A DNA stretch of 64,000 bases from JAFGPL01 sp963781805 (GCA_963781805.1 CAWAHF010000004.1:62001-126000), one strand, 5' to 3'; positions 1-9,067 are shown, numbered from the stretch's first letter. Notes: generated by a model from the letters alone, not told the origin. A program made the numbers and translations.

Positions 1-218
1 GGGAGATTATTTCGGTTGATAATTCTGGATAGTTGATTGTCCCCCGACGGCTTAGCCGGCAAACTGAATTCATTACATATTCTAAATTTGGTATTTCTTG
101 TTATAGAAAATTCCACTTGCACCATATCAGAAATCTTTCCGATAAAATAAGTAATTTTTCTTACTATATCCAGCTTTGAATTTGGTAGGGCATCAATTGC
201 ACAAAAAAACTAATTTTT

Positions 219-473
219 AAATTCTAACACTACTGACCGACTAAATGCTTTTATAATCTTTATACATTTTATTTTGTAGAACCTCTACAAGGTATCACTG
301 CCTTTGGGGTTATTTTTTTCTACAATTCCTAATCCGCTACGCGGAAATTCTCCGTAGAGCCTGTCCCGCTATAAAGCGGGAAAATAAAGTGTTGTAATAA
401 AGCAATAAAGTAAAGATCCTATTCCACGTAGTGGATAAACAAATAATTTAGTCGGACACTACTGAAATTCTAA
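219..473. mobile_element. MITE-like element (237 bp) with 9-bp target duplication
   Basis: A non-coding element at 228-464 is bounded by 19-bp imperfect inverted repeats: CACTACTGACCGACTAAAT at 228-246, and at 446-464 a copy whose reverse complement is CAGTAGTGTCCGACTAAAT (16 of 19 match). Both ends are flanked by the same 9 bases AAATTCTAA (219-227 and 465-473), which reads as a target-site duplication. The interior holds small palindromes, including CCCGCTATAAAGCGGG, and no reading frame. This is the structure of a miniature inverted-repeat transposable element moved in trans by a DDE transposase. The parent insertion sequence is not in the window and I cannot name its family. Confidence 0.75.
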
Positions 474-540
474 TAGGATATTCAATTAAGAAATCGGAAA
501 GGAATTTATTTCTACTCTGAAAGGTAAATTGAACTAATAA

Positions 541-690
541 AATTTTCAGCTTTTTTTCCCCGATCCCTAAAGGATGAAAGTTGAAAATCAACCAGTTTCC
601 TTAAAGAACAAAGCGAAGCAACTTCATGAACATAGAGCGTAATTAAGGTAAAAACTGGTTGATTTGCTAATGTTTCAAATTAGAATTAAT
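541..690. repeat. Inverted-repeat element, family shared with 63344-63499
   Basis: Arms AAATCAACCAGTTT (about 585-598) and AAACTGGTTGATTT (652-665) form a strong stem. Read on the minus strand, the outer right part (about 640-690) resembles the element at 63344-63499: ATTAATTCTA, then TTTGA, ACATTA, AAATCAACC and TTTTTACC. The two copies therefore belong to one dispersed non-coding family in opposite orientation. No gene was seen. Left-arm coordinates may be off by 1-2 bases. Confidence 0.6.
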
Positions 691-780
691 TGTGTTCGGG
701 AAAAAATTGAATGAAATCCTTGCTGTTGGTTATATATAAAAAATGCAGTCACTTAGACCTTTTCCATGATTGATCGGGAA

Positions 781-2019
781 TTATTGCGTATTTAGCTTAT
801 CCCAAAGTATATTGTATTCATTTCCCAATAAATCCTGGTAATAAGCATCAATTTGAAACAGATTTACCGGAGACAGAGGCGCAGTCAGTACAAAATTGTA
901 TTTATCCATGTCAGCAGGATTCTGATCTGAATAGAGCGATGCGCCTAGGGAGATCACTTGATTACCTGCCATTAGCTGTATCTGTATCAGGTATATGAAA
1001 TTGTCCGGATTAACCGGGCTGTCATCGAATCTTTTATAATTTACTGAAACGGAAGTAATATCACCATTGCTGTTGGTATGCAGGGTTGGTTCCGCAAAAA
1101 TGAGATAAATCTTGGGGCAAACCGTGGAATAGCTTATTGTATAATCCGTGCCATTAACTTTCATTGTATATTCACCTTTTCTGAAGGGAGGAAAATACTG
1201 ACCTTCACCAGCCCTGTTGAAAAATGCTAGAAAACCCCGATCAGCAGTTGCATATCGCAACATCGAAATATCATTGTATGGATCATCATTTGGTCCGGAT
1301 AGCATAGCAGATTCGGCATTAGCTGGAAGGATATTTTCTCCATAGGAAAACCGCATGGAATAGCCTATTCGGATAACTGAAGTATCATAAATCTGTGGAT
1401 TCAGATCATCATTGCCCCATGTACCGGCATGAAGCATAAACGATGAACTTACTCGCAATTCTTTCTTTGCCAGGACATCGATGACCCCGTCATTATCAAC
1501 ATCAATGTTTTTTGATATGGATTCATAATATCCTCCGATCTCTCTGTACCATTCTATTTCTTCAGCATTAAGGCCTATCTCATTACCCAGAGGATTATTG
1601 GCAGGTATTACATTTGTACCTTCCAGTGTTAAATTGCTCAGATCAATAACCGTTTTATCTCCATCTTTAAGACTTACAAGTGGCAAAACATTTAATCCGC
1701 CGGCTTGCAGACATCCAATAAATTGATTGTTTTCTGTAAGGAAAGTTAGTGCACAGGCAGTTCCCGAAGGTGCCTGGGCTGAAAAGGAACTATCGCCGAT
1801 ATTAAATACGGAATAGCTGTTGCTATTAAAGACAAGGACTTTTCTGGCATCCGATAATAAGAATGAATTTGTCGATTTTAACCTGGTGCTTTTCACATTC
1901 CCTGATGACCTGATAGTACCTTTTATAACAATATTGGTACTATTTGATTCATTTTCTTTGTCTTTCGAACAGCCAGCCATTATCATACTAATGGATAGTA
2001 ATACTAACAAATTTTTCAT
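781..2019 (-). CDS. Secreted lipoprotein of unknown function (paralogue 1)
   Basis: A 412-residue protein begins with a lipoprotein signal peptide: a basic start, a hydrophobic stretch, and lipobox IMAGC with the acylated Cys at residue 17. It is therefore probably anchored in the outer or inner membrane. The mature part has a Ser/Asn-rich linker and then a beta-rich region. A DVDNDGVIDV segment around residue 175 resembles the Asp-rich calcium loops of thrombospondin-3 or dockerin type. I do not recognise a named family. The next gene upstream (2244-3476) is a close paralogue over its full length, and the flanking DNA is duplicated too, so the pair arose by tandem duplication. Function is unknown; a surface or adhesion role is only a guess. 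Confidence 0.8.
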   Translation of the reverse strand: MKNLLVLLSISMIMAGCSKDKENESNSTNIVIKGTIRSSGNVKSTRLKSTNSFLLSDARKVLVFNSNSYSVFNIGDSSFSAQAPSGTACALTFLTENNQFIGCLQAGGLNVLPLVSLKDGDKTVIDLSNLTLEGTNVIPANNPLGNEIGLNAEEIEWYREIGGYYESISKNIDVDNDGVIDVLAKKELRVSSSFMLHAGTWGNDDLNPQIYDTSVIRIGYSMRFSYGENILPANAESAMLSGPNDDPYNDISMLRYATADRGFLAFFNRAGEGQYFPPFRKGEYTMKVNGTDYTISYSTVCPKIYLIFAEPTLHTNSNGDITSVSVNYKRFDDSPVNPDNFIYLIQIQLMAGNQVISLGASLYSDQNPADMDKYNFVLTAPLSPVNLFQIDAYYQDLLGNEYNILWDKLNTQ

Positions 2020-2243
2020 ATTTCAGTTATTTATTATTTATATACTCTGACAAGTTTTTTGGCCCCGCTTTGCATAGTTGTCATTTAATTAACCTAAAAG
2101 ATATGTATACGTTTAATCTTTATAAAAAGTAAGACAAATACTTATTTTTAAATGCATTTATTTTAAAACATACTCAATTTCCAGTTTCTAGTTCTTTGAT
2201 AAAAAATGCAGTCACTTAGGACTTTTCCATTAATGATCGGGAA

Positions 2244-3476
2244 TTATTGCGTATTTAGTTTATCCCAAAGAATATTGTATTCATTTCCCAATAAATCCTG
2301 GTAAGAGGCACCTATGTAAAAAAGATGTGTTGAAGCCAAAGGTGTAGTAAGCACAAAATTATACTTATCCATTGCAGATTGATCCTGGCCTGAATAGAGC
2401 GTCGCGCCAAGGTTGATCTGCTGATTGTCTGCAGCCAACTGTATCTGTATAAGGTATATGAAATTGTCAGGATTAACTGAGCTTTCATCGAATCTTTTGT
2501 AATTAATTGAAACAGAAGTAATATCACCATTGCTGTTGGTATGCAGGGTTGGTACCGGGAAAATGAGATAAATCATGGGACAAATAGTGGCGTAGTTTAT
2601 TGTATATCCGGTGCCATTTACCGTCATTGTATATTCACCTTTTCTGAATGGAGGAGAATCCTGATTTTGAGGGCCCCTGTGGAAAAATGCGAGAAAACCT
2701 CTATCCGCAACATCATATCCCGACATCGAAATATCATTGTATGGATTATCATTTGGCCCCGACAGCACAGCGGATTCTGCATTGGCAGGAAGAAGATTTG
2801 ATCCGTAGGAAAATCGCATGGAATAACTGATTCTGATATCCGATGTGTCATAAATTTGTGGTTCCAGATCGCCTATTCCGTATGTACCGGCAATAACCAT
2901 AAACGATGAACTTACACGCAATTCTTTCTTTGCCAGGATATCGATTATCCCGTCATTATCAACATCAATGTTTTTTGATATTGATTCATAATATCCGCCA
3001 ATCTCTTTGTACCATTCTATTTCTTCAGCATTAAGTCCTATCTCATTACCCAGAGGATTATTTGACGGTATTACATTTGTACCTTCAAGTGTTAAATTGC
3101 TTAGATCAATAACCGTTTTATCTCCATCTTTAAGACTTACAAGAGGCAGAACATTTAATCCGCCGGCCTGAAGACTTCCGATAAACCGATTATCCATTGT
3201 TAGGAAAGTTAATGCACAGGCCGTGCCCGACGGTGCCTGGGCAGAAAAGGAACCATCGTCGATATTAAATACGGAATAGCTGTTGCTATTAAAAACAAGT
3301 ACTTTTCTGGCTTCCGATAACAAGAATGAATTTGTCGATTTTAACCTGGTGCTTTTCACATTGCCAGAGGATATGATAGTACCTTTTATAACAATTTTGG
3401 AGCCTTCAGATTCATCCTCTTTCGAACAGCCCGCCATTATCAATGTAATGGAAAGCAATACCAACAGTTTTTTCAT
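2244..3476 (-). CDS. Secreted lipoprotein of unknown function (paralogue 2)
   Basis: This 410-residue protein is the upstream member of the tandem pair. Its signal peptide has the same lipobox IMAGC (Cys17), followed by an acidic KEDESEGS linker. The segment running from KGTI through KSTNSFLLS and the DVDNDGIIDI loop are almost unchanged. Differences from its neighbour cluster in the middle third (about residues 190-290), as expected for surface-exposed loops. Each copy carries its own leader, so the two are probably transcribed separately. I could not assign a family. The high similarity over coding and flanking DNA points to recent duplication. Confidence 0.8.
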   Translation of the reverse strand: MKKLLVLLSITLIMAGCSKEDESEGSKIVIKGTIISSGNVKSTRLKSTNSFLLSEARKVLVFNSNSYSVFNIDDGSFSAQAPSGTACALTFLTMDNRFIGSLQAGGLNVLPLVSLKDGDKTVIDLSNLTLEGTNVIPSNNPLGNEIGLNAEEIEWYKEIGGYYESISKNIDVDNDGIIDILAKKELRVSSSFMVIAGTYGIGDLEPQIYDTSDIRISYSMRFSYGSNLLPANAESAVLSGPNDNPYNDISMSGYDVADRGFLAFFHRGPQNQDSPPFRKGEYTMTVNGTGYTINYATICPMIYLIFPVPTLHTNSNGDITSVSINYKRFDESSVNPDNFIYLIQIQLAADNQQINLGATLYSGQDQSAMDKYNFVLTTPLASTHLFYIGASYQDLLGNEYNILWDKLNTQ

Positions 3477-3663
3477 ATTTCCGTTTTCTAATATTTGCCT
3501 ACTCTAATAAGTTTTCGGCTTCGCTTAACAAATGCCAATTTATATACAAGGTAGGTATACGTTAAATCATTATAAAAAGTAAGACAAATACCTATTTTTT
3601 AAATGCTTTTTTTAAAACATACTCAATTTCCAGTTTCTAGTTCTTTAATTGAAATATATATCC

Positions 3664-3671
3664 TAACTTTG
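3664..3671 (+). promoter_or_regulatory. -7 promoter element of the AraC gene
   Basis: TAACTTTG matches the Bacteroidota -7 consensus TAnnTTTG and lies 40 bp before the TTG start. No phased ATGTAA boxes precede it, so this copy, unlike the other regulator genes, does not seem to be under the shared regulon. Confidence 0.6.
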
Positions 3672-3711
3672 CAAAAATTAAGGATAAAAATCTGAATATC
3701 AGAGGAAGAGC

Positions 3712-4272
3712 TTGAAAATATATATCAAAAATATGGTTTGTATCCGTTGCCAGATGGTAGTGAAGAATGAGTTAGAGAAACTTGGATTGCATTATACTGA
3801 TGTAAAAATAGGAGAAGCCAATATCATGGGAAATATATTGCCGGAGCAATTAGAACAATTGGATATCGGCTTAAAAAAATCAGGACTGCTTCTGATGGAT
3901 AGCAAAAGAAGTATTTTGGTTGAGAGGATTAAAAGTGCCATCATTGAACTGGTACATTACAACGAAGATCAAATTAAGATGAACCTGTCTGATTACCTGA
4001 GTGAAAATCTCAATCATGATTATACCTATCTTGCAAATCTGTTTTCGGAAGTCAAAGGTATTACCATTGAAAAATTCTACCTGACTCATAAAATTGAAAA
4101 AGTAAAAGAATTGATCGTTTACGACGAGCTTAACCTTACCGAAATTGCCTTCAAGATGCATTACAGCAGTGTTGCGCATCTTTCAAATCAATTTAAAAAA
4201 TTTACGGGATTAACCCCTTCCCACTTTAAAAATCTCAAAAACAAGAGGCGTGGCACACTTGAAGATGTGTGA
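3712..4272 (+). CDS. Small AraC-type regulator with N-terminal CxxC segment (copy 1)
   Basis: This 186-residue protein has a C-terminal AraC/XylS double helix-turn-helix (about residues 90-180; the second motif reads LNLTEIAFKMHYSSVAHLSNQ and ends GLTPSHF). Instead of a sugar-binding domain it has a short N-terminal segment with MVCIRC, spaced as in metal- or redox-binding CxxC motifs. The start is a TTG preceded by GAGGAAG; it restores the MKIYIKNMVC beginning shared with the paralogues at 46339 and 50292. A textbook -7 box TAACTTTG lies at 3664-3671. Its HTH region is closest to the SxxC-type paralogues at 47231 and 51605, but it keeps both cysteines. The stop codon lies inside the upstream box of the next promoter, so regulator and regulated promoter form one unit. 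I infer that it binds the 21-bp-phased sites of this window. Confidence 0.85.
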   Translation: MKIYIKNMVCIRCQMVVKNELEKLGLHYTDVKIGEANIMGNILPEQLEQLDIGLKKSGLLLMDSKRSILVERIKSAIIELVHYNEDQIKMNLSDYLSENLNHDYTYLANLFSEVKGITIEKFYLTHKIEKVKELIVYDELNLTEIAFKMHYSSVAHLSNQFKKFTGLTPSHFKNLKNKRRGTLEDV

Positions 4273-4332
4273 ATAATGTAAGATTTAATCAAAATTATGT
4301 AATAATACAACACGCTTGTCTTGCTAAATTTG
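4266..4332 (+). promoter_or_regulatory. Phased-box promoter of the radical SAM gene
   Basis: Box 1 is TGTGTGAATAATGTAA (4266-4281), whose TGA is also the stop of the AraC gene. Box 2 is ATGTAA at 4297, exactly 21 bp after the ATGTAA of box 1. The -7 element TAAATTTG starts at 4325, 28 bp after box 2. Confidence 0.8.
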
Positions 4333-4419
4333 TATCCTCCATTTTTCTTAACAGGAAATTATTTCCTCTGATTAAGTCTGTTGTCAGTATTGAATGGAAA
4401 AACATTATAAAAAATAACC

Positions 4420-5910
4420 ATGAAAATATTGTTGATCTATCCGTTATGCCCGGATTCCTTCTGGAGTTTTAAACATGCATTAAAGTTTATTTCTAAAAAA
4501 GCAGCGGTGCCGCCACTTGGATTAATAACCATATCAGCAATGCTCCCTTCAACATGGCAGAAACGGCTGGTGGATATGAATGTTGCAACACTTTATACTA
4601 GTGACATTCAATGGGCCGATTATATTTTTATAAGCGCCATGTATATTCAAAAAGAATCGGTAAACAACGTAATTTGGGAATGTAAAAAACTGAATAAAAA
4701 AATTGTGGCAGGAGGTCCCCTATTCACACAAGAATATAACAGCTATCCCCAAATTGACCATTTTATATTAAATGAAGCAGAAATTACAATGCCGTTATTC
4801 TTAAAAGACTTAAGTGCAGGACAACCTAAAAGACTTTACAGAACAAGTGAGTTTGCAGATATATCATTATCACCGATACCCGATTACCATTTATTAGCAA
4901 GGAGAAAATATGCATTTATGAATATCCAGGTATCACGCGGGTGTCCATTTTCATGCAATTTCTGTGAAATAACTTCTCTGCTCGGGCGTAAAGTAAGAAT
5001 GAAGGCCGCAAGCCAGATATTAAAGGAACTGGATACCCTTTATAAACTTAATTGGCGGGGCTCTGTATTCATTGTTGATGATAATTTCATAGGAAACAAA
5101 AAAGCAGTTAAAAATCATTTGCTGCCGGAAATGAAAAATTGGATGCAGGCTCACAAATTTCCGTTTACATTCAATACAGAGACTTCCATTAATCTTGCTG
5201 ATGATGAAGAACTTATGTCATTGATGGTGGAGACAGGATTCAATTCCACCTTCATTGGTATCGAAACACCGGAAGAAAAATCTTTACATGATTGTAATAA
5301 AGTACAGAATAATAACCGCGATCTTTTGGAAAGTGTTAAAAAAATTCAACAAGCTGGGTTGCAGGTATCCGGAGGATTTATTGTGGGATTTGATAGTGAT
5401 TCCTCATCTGTTTTTCAACGTCAGATAGATTTTATTCAGAAAAGCGGAATTGTTTCGGCCATGGTTGGTTTATTAAATGCTCCCAAAAACACCGAATTGT
5501 ATAAACAGTTGAAAGCTGAAAACCGCTTAACAACCGAAGCCACAGGAAACAATACTGATTTATCTATGAATTTTATTCCCAAAATGAACCTCATTGAACT
5601 ATTGGAAGGGTATAAACGAATAATTCAGAATATATACTCAACCAAACCCTATTATAAAAGATTAAGGCAGTTATTATTAAATTATAACCGGCAATCAAAC
5701 AGTCAGACAAAAATCAGTATTTCACTTATCAGCGCTTTCCTAAAATCTATCTTTATTATTGGTGTTTGGAACAGGGGAAGAAGCGAATTCTGGAAACTGA
5801 TTATCTGGACTCTTTTTAACAAACCGGGATCTATTGTTGATGCAATAACTTATACCGTTTATGGATATCATTATCAAACAGTCTACGGATTGAAAAATAA
5901 AAATCTCTAA
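4420..5910 (+). CDS. B12-binding-domain radical SAM protein (DUF4070-like C terminus)
   Basis: In this 496-residue protein the N-terminal 140 or so residues form a Rossmann-like cobalamin-binding domain (KILLIYPLCPDSFWS, PPLGLITISAML, KIVAGGPLF). The radical SAM core follows, with the 4Fe-4S cysteines in SRGCPFSCNFCEI (about residues 173-185), the CxxxCxxC pattern. The last 120 residues resemble the DUF4070 extension found in this class. Relatives include HpnP-type and other class-B methyltransferases acting on lipids or other unreactive carbons; the substrate cannot be read from sequence. The gene has its own phased-box promoter directly after an AraC gene, so I infer stress-induced modification of an envelope lipid or cofactor. 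Confidence 0.85.
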   Translation: MKILLIYPLCPDSFWSFKHALKFISKKAAVPPLGLITISAMLPSTWQKRLVDMNVATLYTSDIQWADYIFISAMYIQKESVNNVIWECKKLNKKIVAGGPLFTQEYNSYPQIDHFILNEAEITMPLFLKDLSAGQPKRLYRTSEFADISLSPIPDYHLLARRKYAFMNIQVSRGCPFSCNFCEITSLLGRKVRMKAASQILKELDTLYKLNWRGSVFIVDDNFIGNKKAVKNHLLPEMKNWMQAHKFPFTFNTETSINLADDEELMSLMVETGFNSTFIGIETPEEKSLHDCNKVQNNNRDLLESVKKIQQAGLQVSGGFIVGFDSDSSSVFQRQIDFIQKSGIVSAMVGLLNAPKNTELYKQLKAENRLTTEATGNNTDLSMNFIPKMNLIELLEGYKRIIQNIYSTKPYYKRLRQLLLNYNRQSNSQTKISISLISAFLKSIFIIGVWNRGRSEFWKLIIWTLFNKPGSIVDAITYTVYGYHYQTVYGLKNKNL

Positions 5911-5916
5911 TAAAAA

Positions 5917-5984
5917 TGTGTGAATGATGTAACATAAACATTCAATTATATAACATTTTACCGAAATGGTTGCATTACCTTTAA
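5917..5984 (+). promoter_or_regulatory. Phased-box promoter of the cupin gene
   Basis: Box 1 is TGTGTGAATGATGTAAC (5917-5933). Box 2 is ATATAAC at 5948, 21 bp on. The -7-like TACCTTTA starts at 5977, 29 bp after box 2, and the ATG follows about 20 bp later. Box 1 begins seven bases after the stop of the radical SAM gene. Confidence 0.75.
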
Positions 5985-6004
5985 TTACCTTTTAAAGTAA
6001 AAAA

Positions 6005-6352
6005 ATGCAAAATTCTGAAATTGAAAAATCAAGAATACATATCATGATTGAAATTATCGAATATGTCCCTAATTCGGTTGTTACCAAAACTATTATTCGA
6101 AAAACAACAGGAAATATAAGTGTTGTAGCTATTGATACCGGTGAAACATTGGCTGAGAAAATTTCTCCGTTCGATACCTTCATTCAGATCATTGAAGGAA
6201 ATGCTGAAATAGTGATCGATGAAAAATCAAACATGCTTCAAACAGGACAAGCTATAATACCAGCCCATACTTCCAATACAGTGAGAGCCAACGAGCGCTT
6301 CAAAATGATTTCGACAATTATAAAAAGCGGGTACGAAGGAAATTCAATCTAA
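6005..6352 (+). CDS. Small cupin-domain protein
   Basis: This 115-residue protein folds by pattern into one cupin barrel: a first motif around SPFDTFIQIIEGNAEIVID and a second around GQAIIPAHTSNTVRA. The usual metal-binding histidines are mostly missing (only the His of IPAH is clear), so a metal-dependent enzyme is unlikely. Relatives are common in anaerobic and Bacteroidota genomes, often near stress genes. The ATG at 6005 is favoured because the promoter places transcription start near 5990; a second possible start (MIEIIEYVPN) lies at 6044. Co-regulation with the radical SAM gene is inferred from its own phased-box promoter. The ligand is unknown. Confidence 0.8.
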   Translation: MQNSEIEKSRIHIMIEIIEYVPNSVVTKTIIRKTTGNISVVAIDTGETLAEKISPFDTFIQIIEGNAEIVIDEKSNMLQTGQAIIPAHTSNTVRANERFKMISTIIKSGYEGNSI

Positions 6353-6442
6353 TTTAACCGGATAGTTACGGCAAATTAATAAAAACAATCATGACTGACA
6401 AGTTAAATATTTATAAATTCTCTAAATGCCTGCTTTTATTAC

Positions 6443-6575
6443 GTCCCTTAAGGGACTTGTAACCAGAAGTCATTTTTTGTTCTACCGATAATACGTCCCT
6501 AACGGGACAGTCACGTTAGGGACAAGATATTGGTAGACATAAAGTTAAAATTTGTAAATAAGTCCCATCAGGGAC
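6443..6575. repeat. REP-like palindrome cluster
   Basis: Three short palindromes of one kind lie between genes: GTCCCTTAAGGGAC (6443-6456), GTCCCTAACGGGAC (6495-6508) and GTCCCATCAGGGAC (6562-6575). The middle one sits inside a larger inverted repeat that starts TCTACCGATA and ends TATTGGTAGA (6481-6537). Such elements resemble the extragenic palindromes mobilised by RAYT transposases; no RAYT gene is in the window. Confidence 0.7.
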
Positions 6576-6610
6576 GAAATATTATTCATTCGATCAATAA
6601 TAATAACCAT

Positions 6611-6733
6611 ATGTCAAAAGAAAAAGAGGGAAAAGAAAAAAGCAATAAAAAAGCACCGGTTAAAAACCTGAAAGAGAAAAGAGCTGCAAAGGCAGCCAAA
6701 AGGTCGGAGAAGAACAATACCAGCCATATATAG
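6611..6733 (+). CDS. Very small Lys/Ala-rich basic protein
   Basis: A 40-residue protein starts MSKEKEGKEKSNKKAP and ends with KRAAKAAKRSEKNN. More than a third of it is Lys or Arg, and it is predicted to be disordered or helical. There is no signal peptide or membrane segment. Its composition fits binding of nucleic acid or ribosomes, but this is inference. The start at 6611 is preferred over an upstream in-frame ATG because the upstream extension runs through the REP palindromes. It lies just ahead of the GT4 fusion gene. Confidence 0.55.
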   Translation: MSKEKEGKEKSNKKAPVKNLKEKRAAKAAKRSEKNNTSHI

Positions 6734-6835
6734 ACCATATCATTTGGTATTGGTAATGATATTCTGAACATTCAAAATGAGGAATATTCCTAATTGAATG
6801 TGAATCTACATTTATTAATTTCTAACCGGAATTAT

Positions 6836-9067
6836 ATGAAATTAGCATTTATTAGCTCATACCCACCCAGGGAATGTGGCATAGGTACTTTTACACGTAA
6901 CCTATTCAGTTCCATGTTAATGAACAATAAGAACTGGAAAAACGGAAATGATGGATTTGTTATTGCATTAGATGACAACAATATAGAATATGAGTACCCC
7001 GAAGAGGTAAAACTGACCATCAGACAGGAACACCAGGGAGATTACTTAAAAGCTGTCAAATTCATTAATCTGAGCGGAGCTGACCTATGCATATTGGAAC
7101 ATGAATTTGGAATTTTTGGAGGTCAAAACGGAGTTTATATCCTTCCCTTGCTGCATCGATTGGAAATTCCCCTCATTGTTACACTGCATACCATACTTAA
7201 AAATCCCTCATATAACGAAAAGGCTGTTTTACAGGAAATATGTAAAATGGCAAATAAGATCGTAGTGATGAGCAATAAAGCCATTGAATTTCTGGTGAAT
7301 ATTTACAAGGTTCCGAAAGAAAAAATAGTTTTTATTGAGCATGGTGTGCCTGATATTCATTTTAGTCCGGAAACCTCGAAAAGAGAGTTTAAGCTTGAAA
7401 ATAAAAAAGTGTTGCTGACATTCGGCTTTATTGGCCGTAACAAAGGAATTGAGACAGTAATTAAAGCATTGCCCGAAGTTGTTCAGAAATATCCCAATGT
7501 TATCTACATTGTGTTGGGAAAGACCCATCCAAATATACTGCGACATTCAGGCGAAGAATATCGTGTTTTTCTAATGCGCCTGGTCAAGAATCTTCAGCTT
7601 GAAAAGCATGTAATATTTCTAAATGAATTTATTGGTGAACAGGATTTATTCAAATATTTGTATGCATCTGACATATATATCACACCCTATTTGAATGAAG
7701 CCCAAATTACCAGTGGTACACTTTCGTATGCTGTTGGAGTTGGTTCGGCAGTTATTTCGACACCCTATTGGCATGCAACGGAATTACTGGCTGAAGGAAG
7801 GGGAAGACTTTTTGATTTTAATGATTCTGAAAATCTTACGAACACCTTAATTGAACTCCTGGACAAACCTGAAGAACTAATTGAGCTTAAAAGAAAAGCA
7901 TATGATTATGGCCGGAAAATTACCTGGCCTAAAACGGGTGGAAAATATGTAGCCTTGGTTGATAAAATTTTAAAAGAGGGACATAATGTTGTTGAGAAGG
8001 CAGATACGGTATTGGATTTGCTTATTCTTCCTCCATTTTCGCTTACTCATATCTACCGGTTAACTGATGATACAGGTATTATCCAACATGCAAAATTTGG
8101 TATACCAAACCTGAAAGAAGGTTATTGTCTTGACGATAATGCAAGAGCCTTGTTAATGGTACTAATGACTTACAGACAAATGAAAGATTTGAAGGCACTG
8201 GAATTATCCCCTATTTATTTAAGTTATATCCATTATATGCAAAATGCAGACGGCACCTTCAGAAATTTCCTGAGTTTTAGCAGAAATTTTCTCGATGAAG
8301 TTGGTTCCGAAGATTCTTTTGGTCGGACAATATGGGCATTGGGTTACTTGTTAGCCAATGCCCCAAATGATGCATATTATCAAACAGGCAAACTGGTTTT
8401 TTTTAATGCATCACCCAATTTTGAAAAATTAAAGTCCATAAGAAGTATTGCAAATACTATGATTGGGATAAGTTATTATTTGAAAAGTAATCCTTCAGAC
8501 GACTCAATGACTGAAAGGCTAAGAAATCTGGCACATACTTTAATTAGACATTATAAAGAAAACGAAACATCAGATTGGAAATGGTTTGAAGCATTGCTTG
8601 CTTACGATAATGGCATCTTACCTCTGGCACTTTTACATTCGGCGGAAATTCTGAACGATACTAAAATTACAAAAACGGCTCTTAAATCAATGGACTTTCT
8701 GACCAAACATACGCTTAAAGATAATTATCTCTCGATAATAGGAAATGAAAAATGGTTTAGAAAAGAAGGTGAGCGTTCTGTTTTTGCACAACAGCCGATA
8801 GATGCCATGGCCATGGTTTTAATGTATCATCAGGCCTTTCATGTAACAAAGAATAAAGAATATCTCAGTAAACTATATACCTCATTTTTGTGGTTTCTGG
8901 GTGAAAACGATCTGCGTATGAGCCTGTATGATTTTGAAACCAAAGGATGTTGTGATGGATTTGAAAGTTTTGGTGTAAATCGTAACCAGGGTGCAGAAAG
9001 TTCATTATCATACTTAATTTCTCATTTAACTGTATTACAGGCTTATGAAGAATTTCATACAGATTAA
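6836..9067 (+). CDS. GT4 glycosyltransferase fused to a six-hairpin-like C-terminal domain
   Basis: From the ATG at 6836 the protein has 743 residues. Residues 1 to about 390 form a GT-B, family-4 type glycosyltransferase: a glycine-rich N-terminal motif (PPRECGIGTFTRNL), EHEFGIFGG, the FIGRNKGIETVIKAL hinge region and ITSGTLSYAVGVG in place of the usual EX7E. Residues from about 410 onward are all-helical with repeats such as GYCLDDNARALLMV and IANTMIGISYYL, like an (alpha/alpha)6-barrel sugar-processing domain. The next genes are a GH130 enzyme and a second GT4, so this cluster probably makes and remodels a mannose-type oligosaccharide. Upstream in-frame TTG extension (6794) is unlikely because MKLAFISSYPP is the normal start of the GT-B fold. 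Confidence 0.85.
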   Translation: MKLAFISSYPPRECGIGTFTRNLFSSMLMNNKNWKNGNDGFVIALDDNNIEYEYPEEVKLTIRQEHQGDYLKAVKFINLSGADLCILEHEFGIFGGQNGVYILPLLHRLEIPLIVTLHTILKNPSYNEKAVLQEICKMANKIVVMSNKAIEFLVNIYKVPKEKIVFIEHGVPDIHFSPETSKREFKLENKKVLLTFGFIGRNKGIETVIKALPEVVQKYPNVIYIVLGKTHPNILRHSGEEYRVFLMRLVKNLQLEKHVIFLNEFIGEQDLFKYLYASDIYITPYLNEAQITSGTLSYAVGVGSAVISTPYWHATELLAEGRGRLFDFNDSENLTNTLIELLDKPEELIELKRKAYDYGRKITWPKTGGKYVALVDKILKEGHNVVEKADTVLDLLILPPFSLTHIYRLTDDTGIIQHAKFGIPNLKEGYCLDDNARALLMVLMTYRQMKDLKALELSPIYLSYIHYMQNADGTFRNFLSFSRNFLDEVGSEDSFGRTIWALGYLLANAPNDAYYQTGKLVFFNASPNFEKLKSIRSIANTMIGISYYLKSNPSDDSMTERLRNLAHTLIRHYKENETSDWKWFEALLAYDNGILPLALLHSAEILNDTKITKTALKSMDFLTKHTLKDNYLSIIGNEKWFRKEGERSVFAQQPIDAMAMVLMYHQAFHVTKNKEYLSKLYTSFLWFLGENDLRMSLYDFETKGCCDGFESFGVNRNQGAESSLSYLISHLTVLQAYEEFHTD

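Larger units (their letters stand above)
738..3650. repeat. Tandem duplication of a lipoprotein gene with its flanks
   Basis: The tail sequence AAAAAATGCAGTCACTTAG lies just beyond the stop of both lipoprotein genes (about 741 and 2202). The leader sequence AAAAAGTAAGACAAATAC, followed by ACATACTCAATTTCCAG, lies upstream of both (about 2125-2195 and 3572-3645). The unit is about 1.46 kb and includes the promoter regions. Confidence 0.85.
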
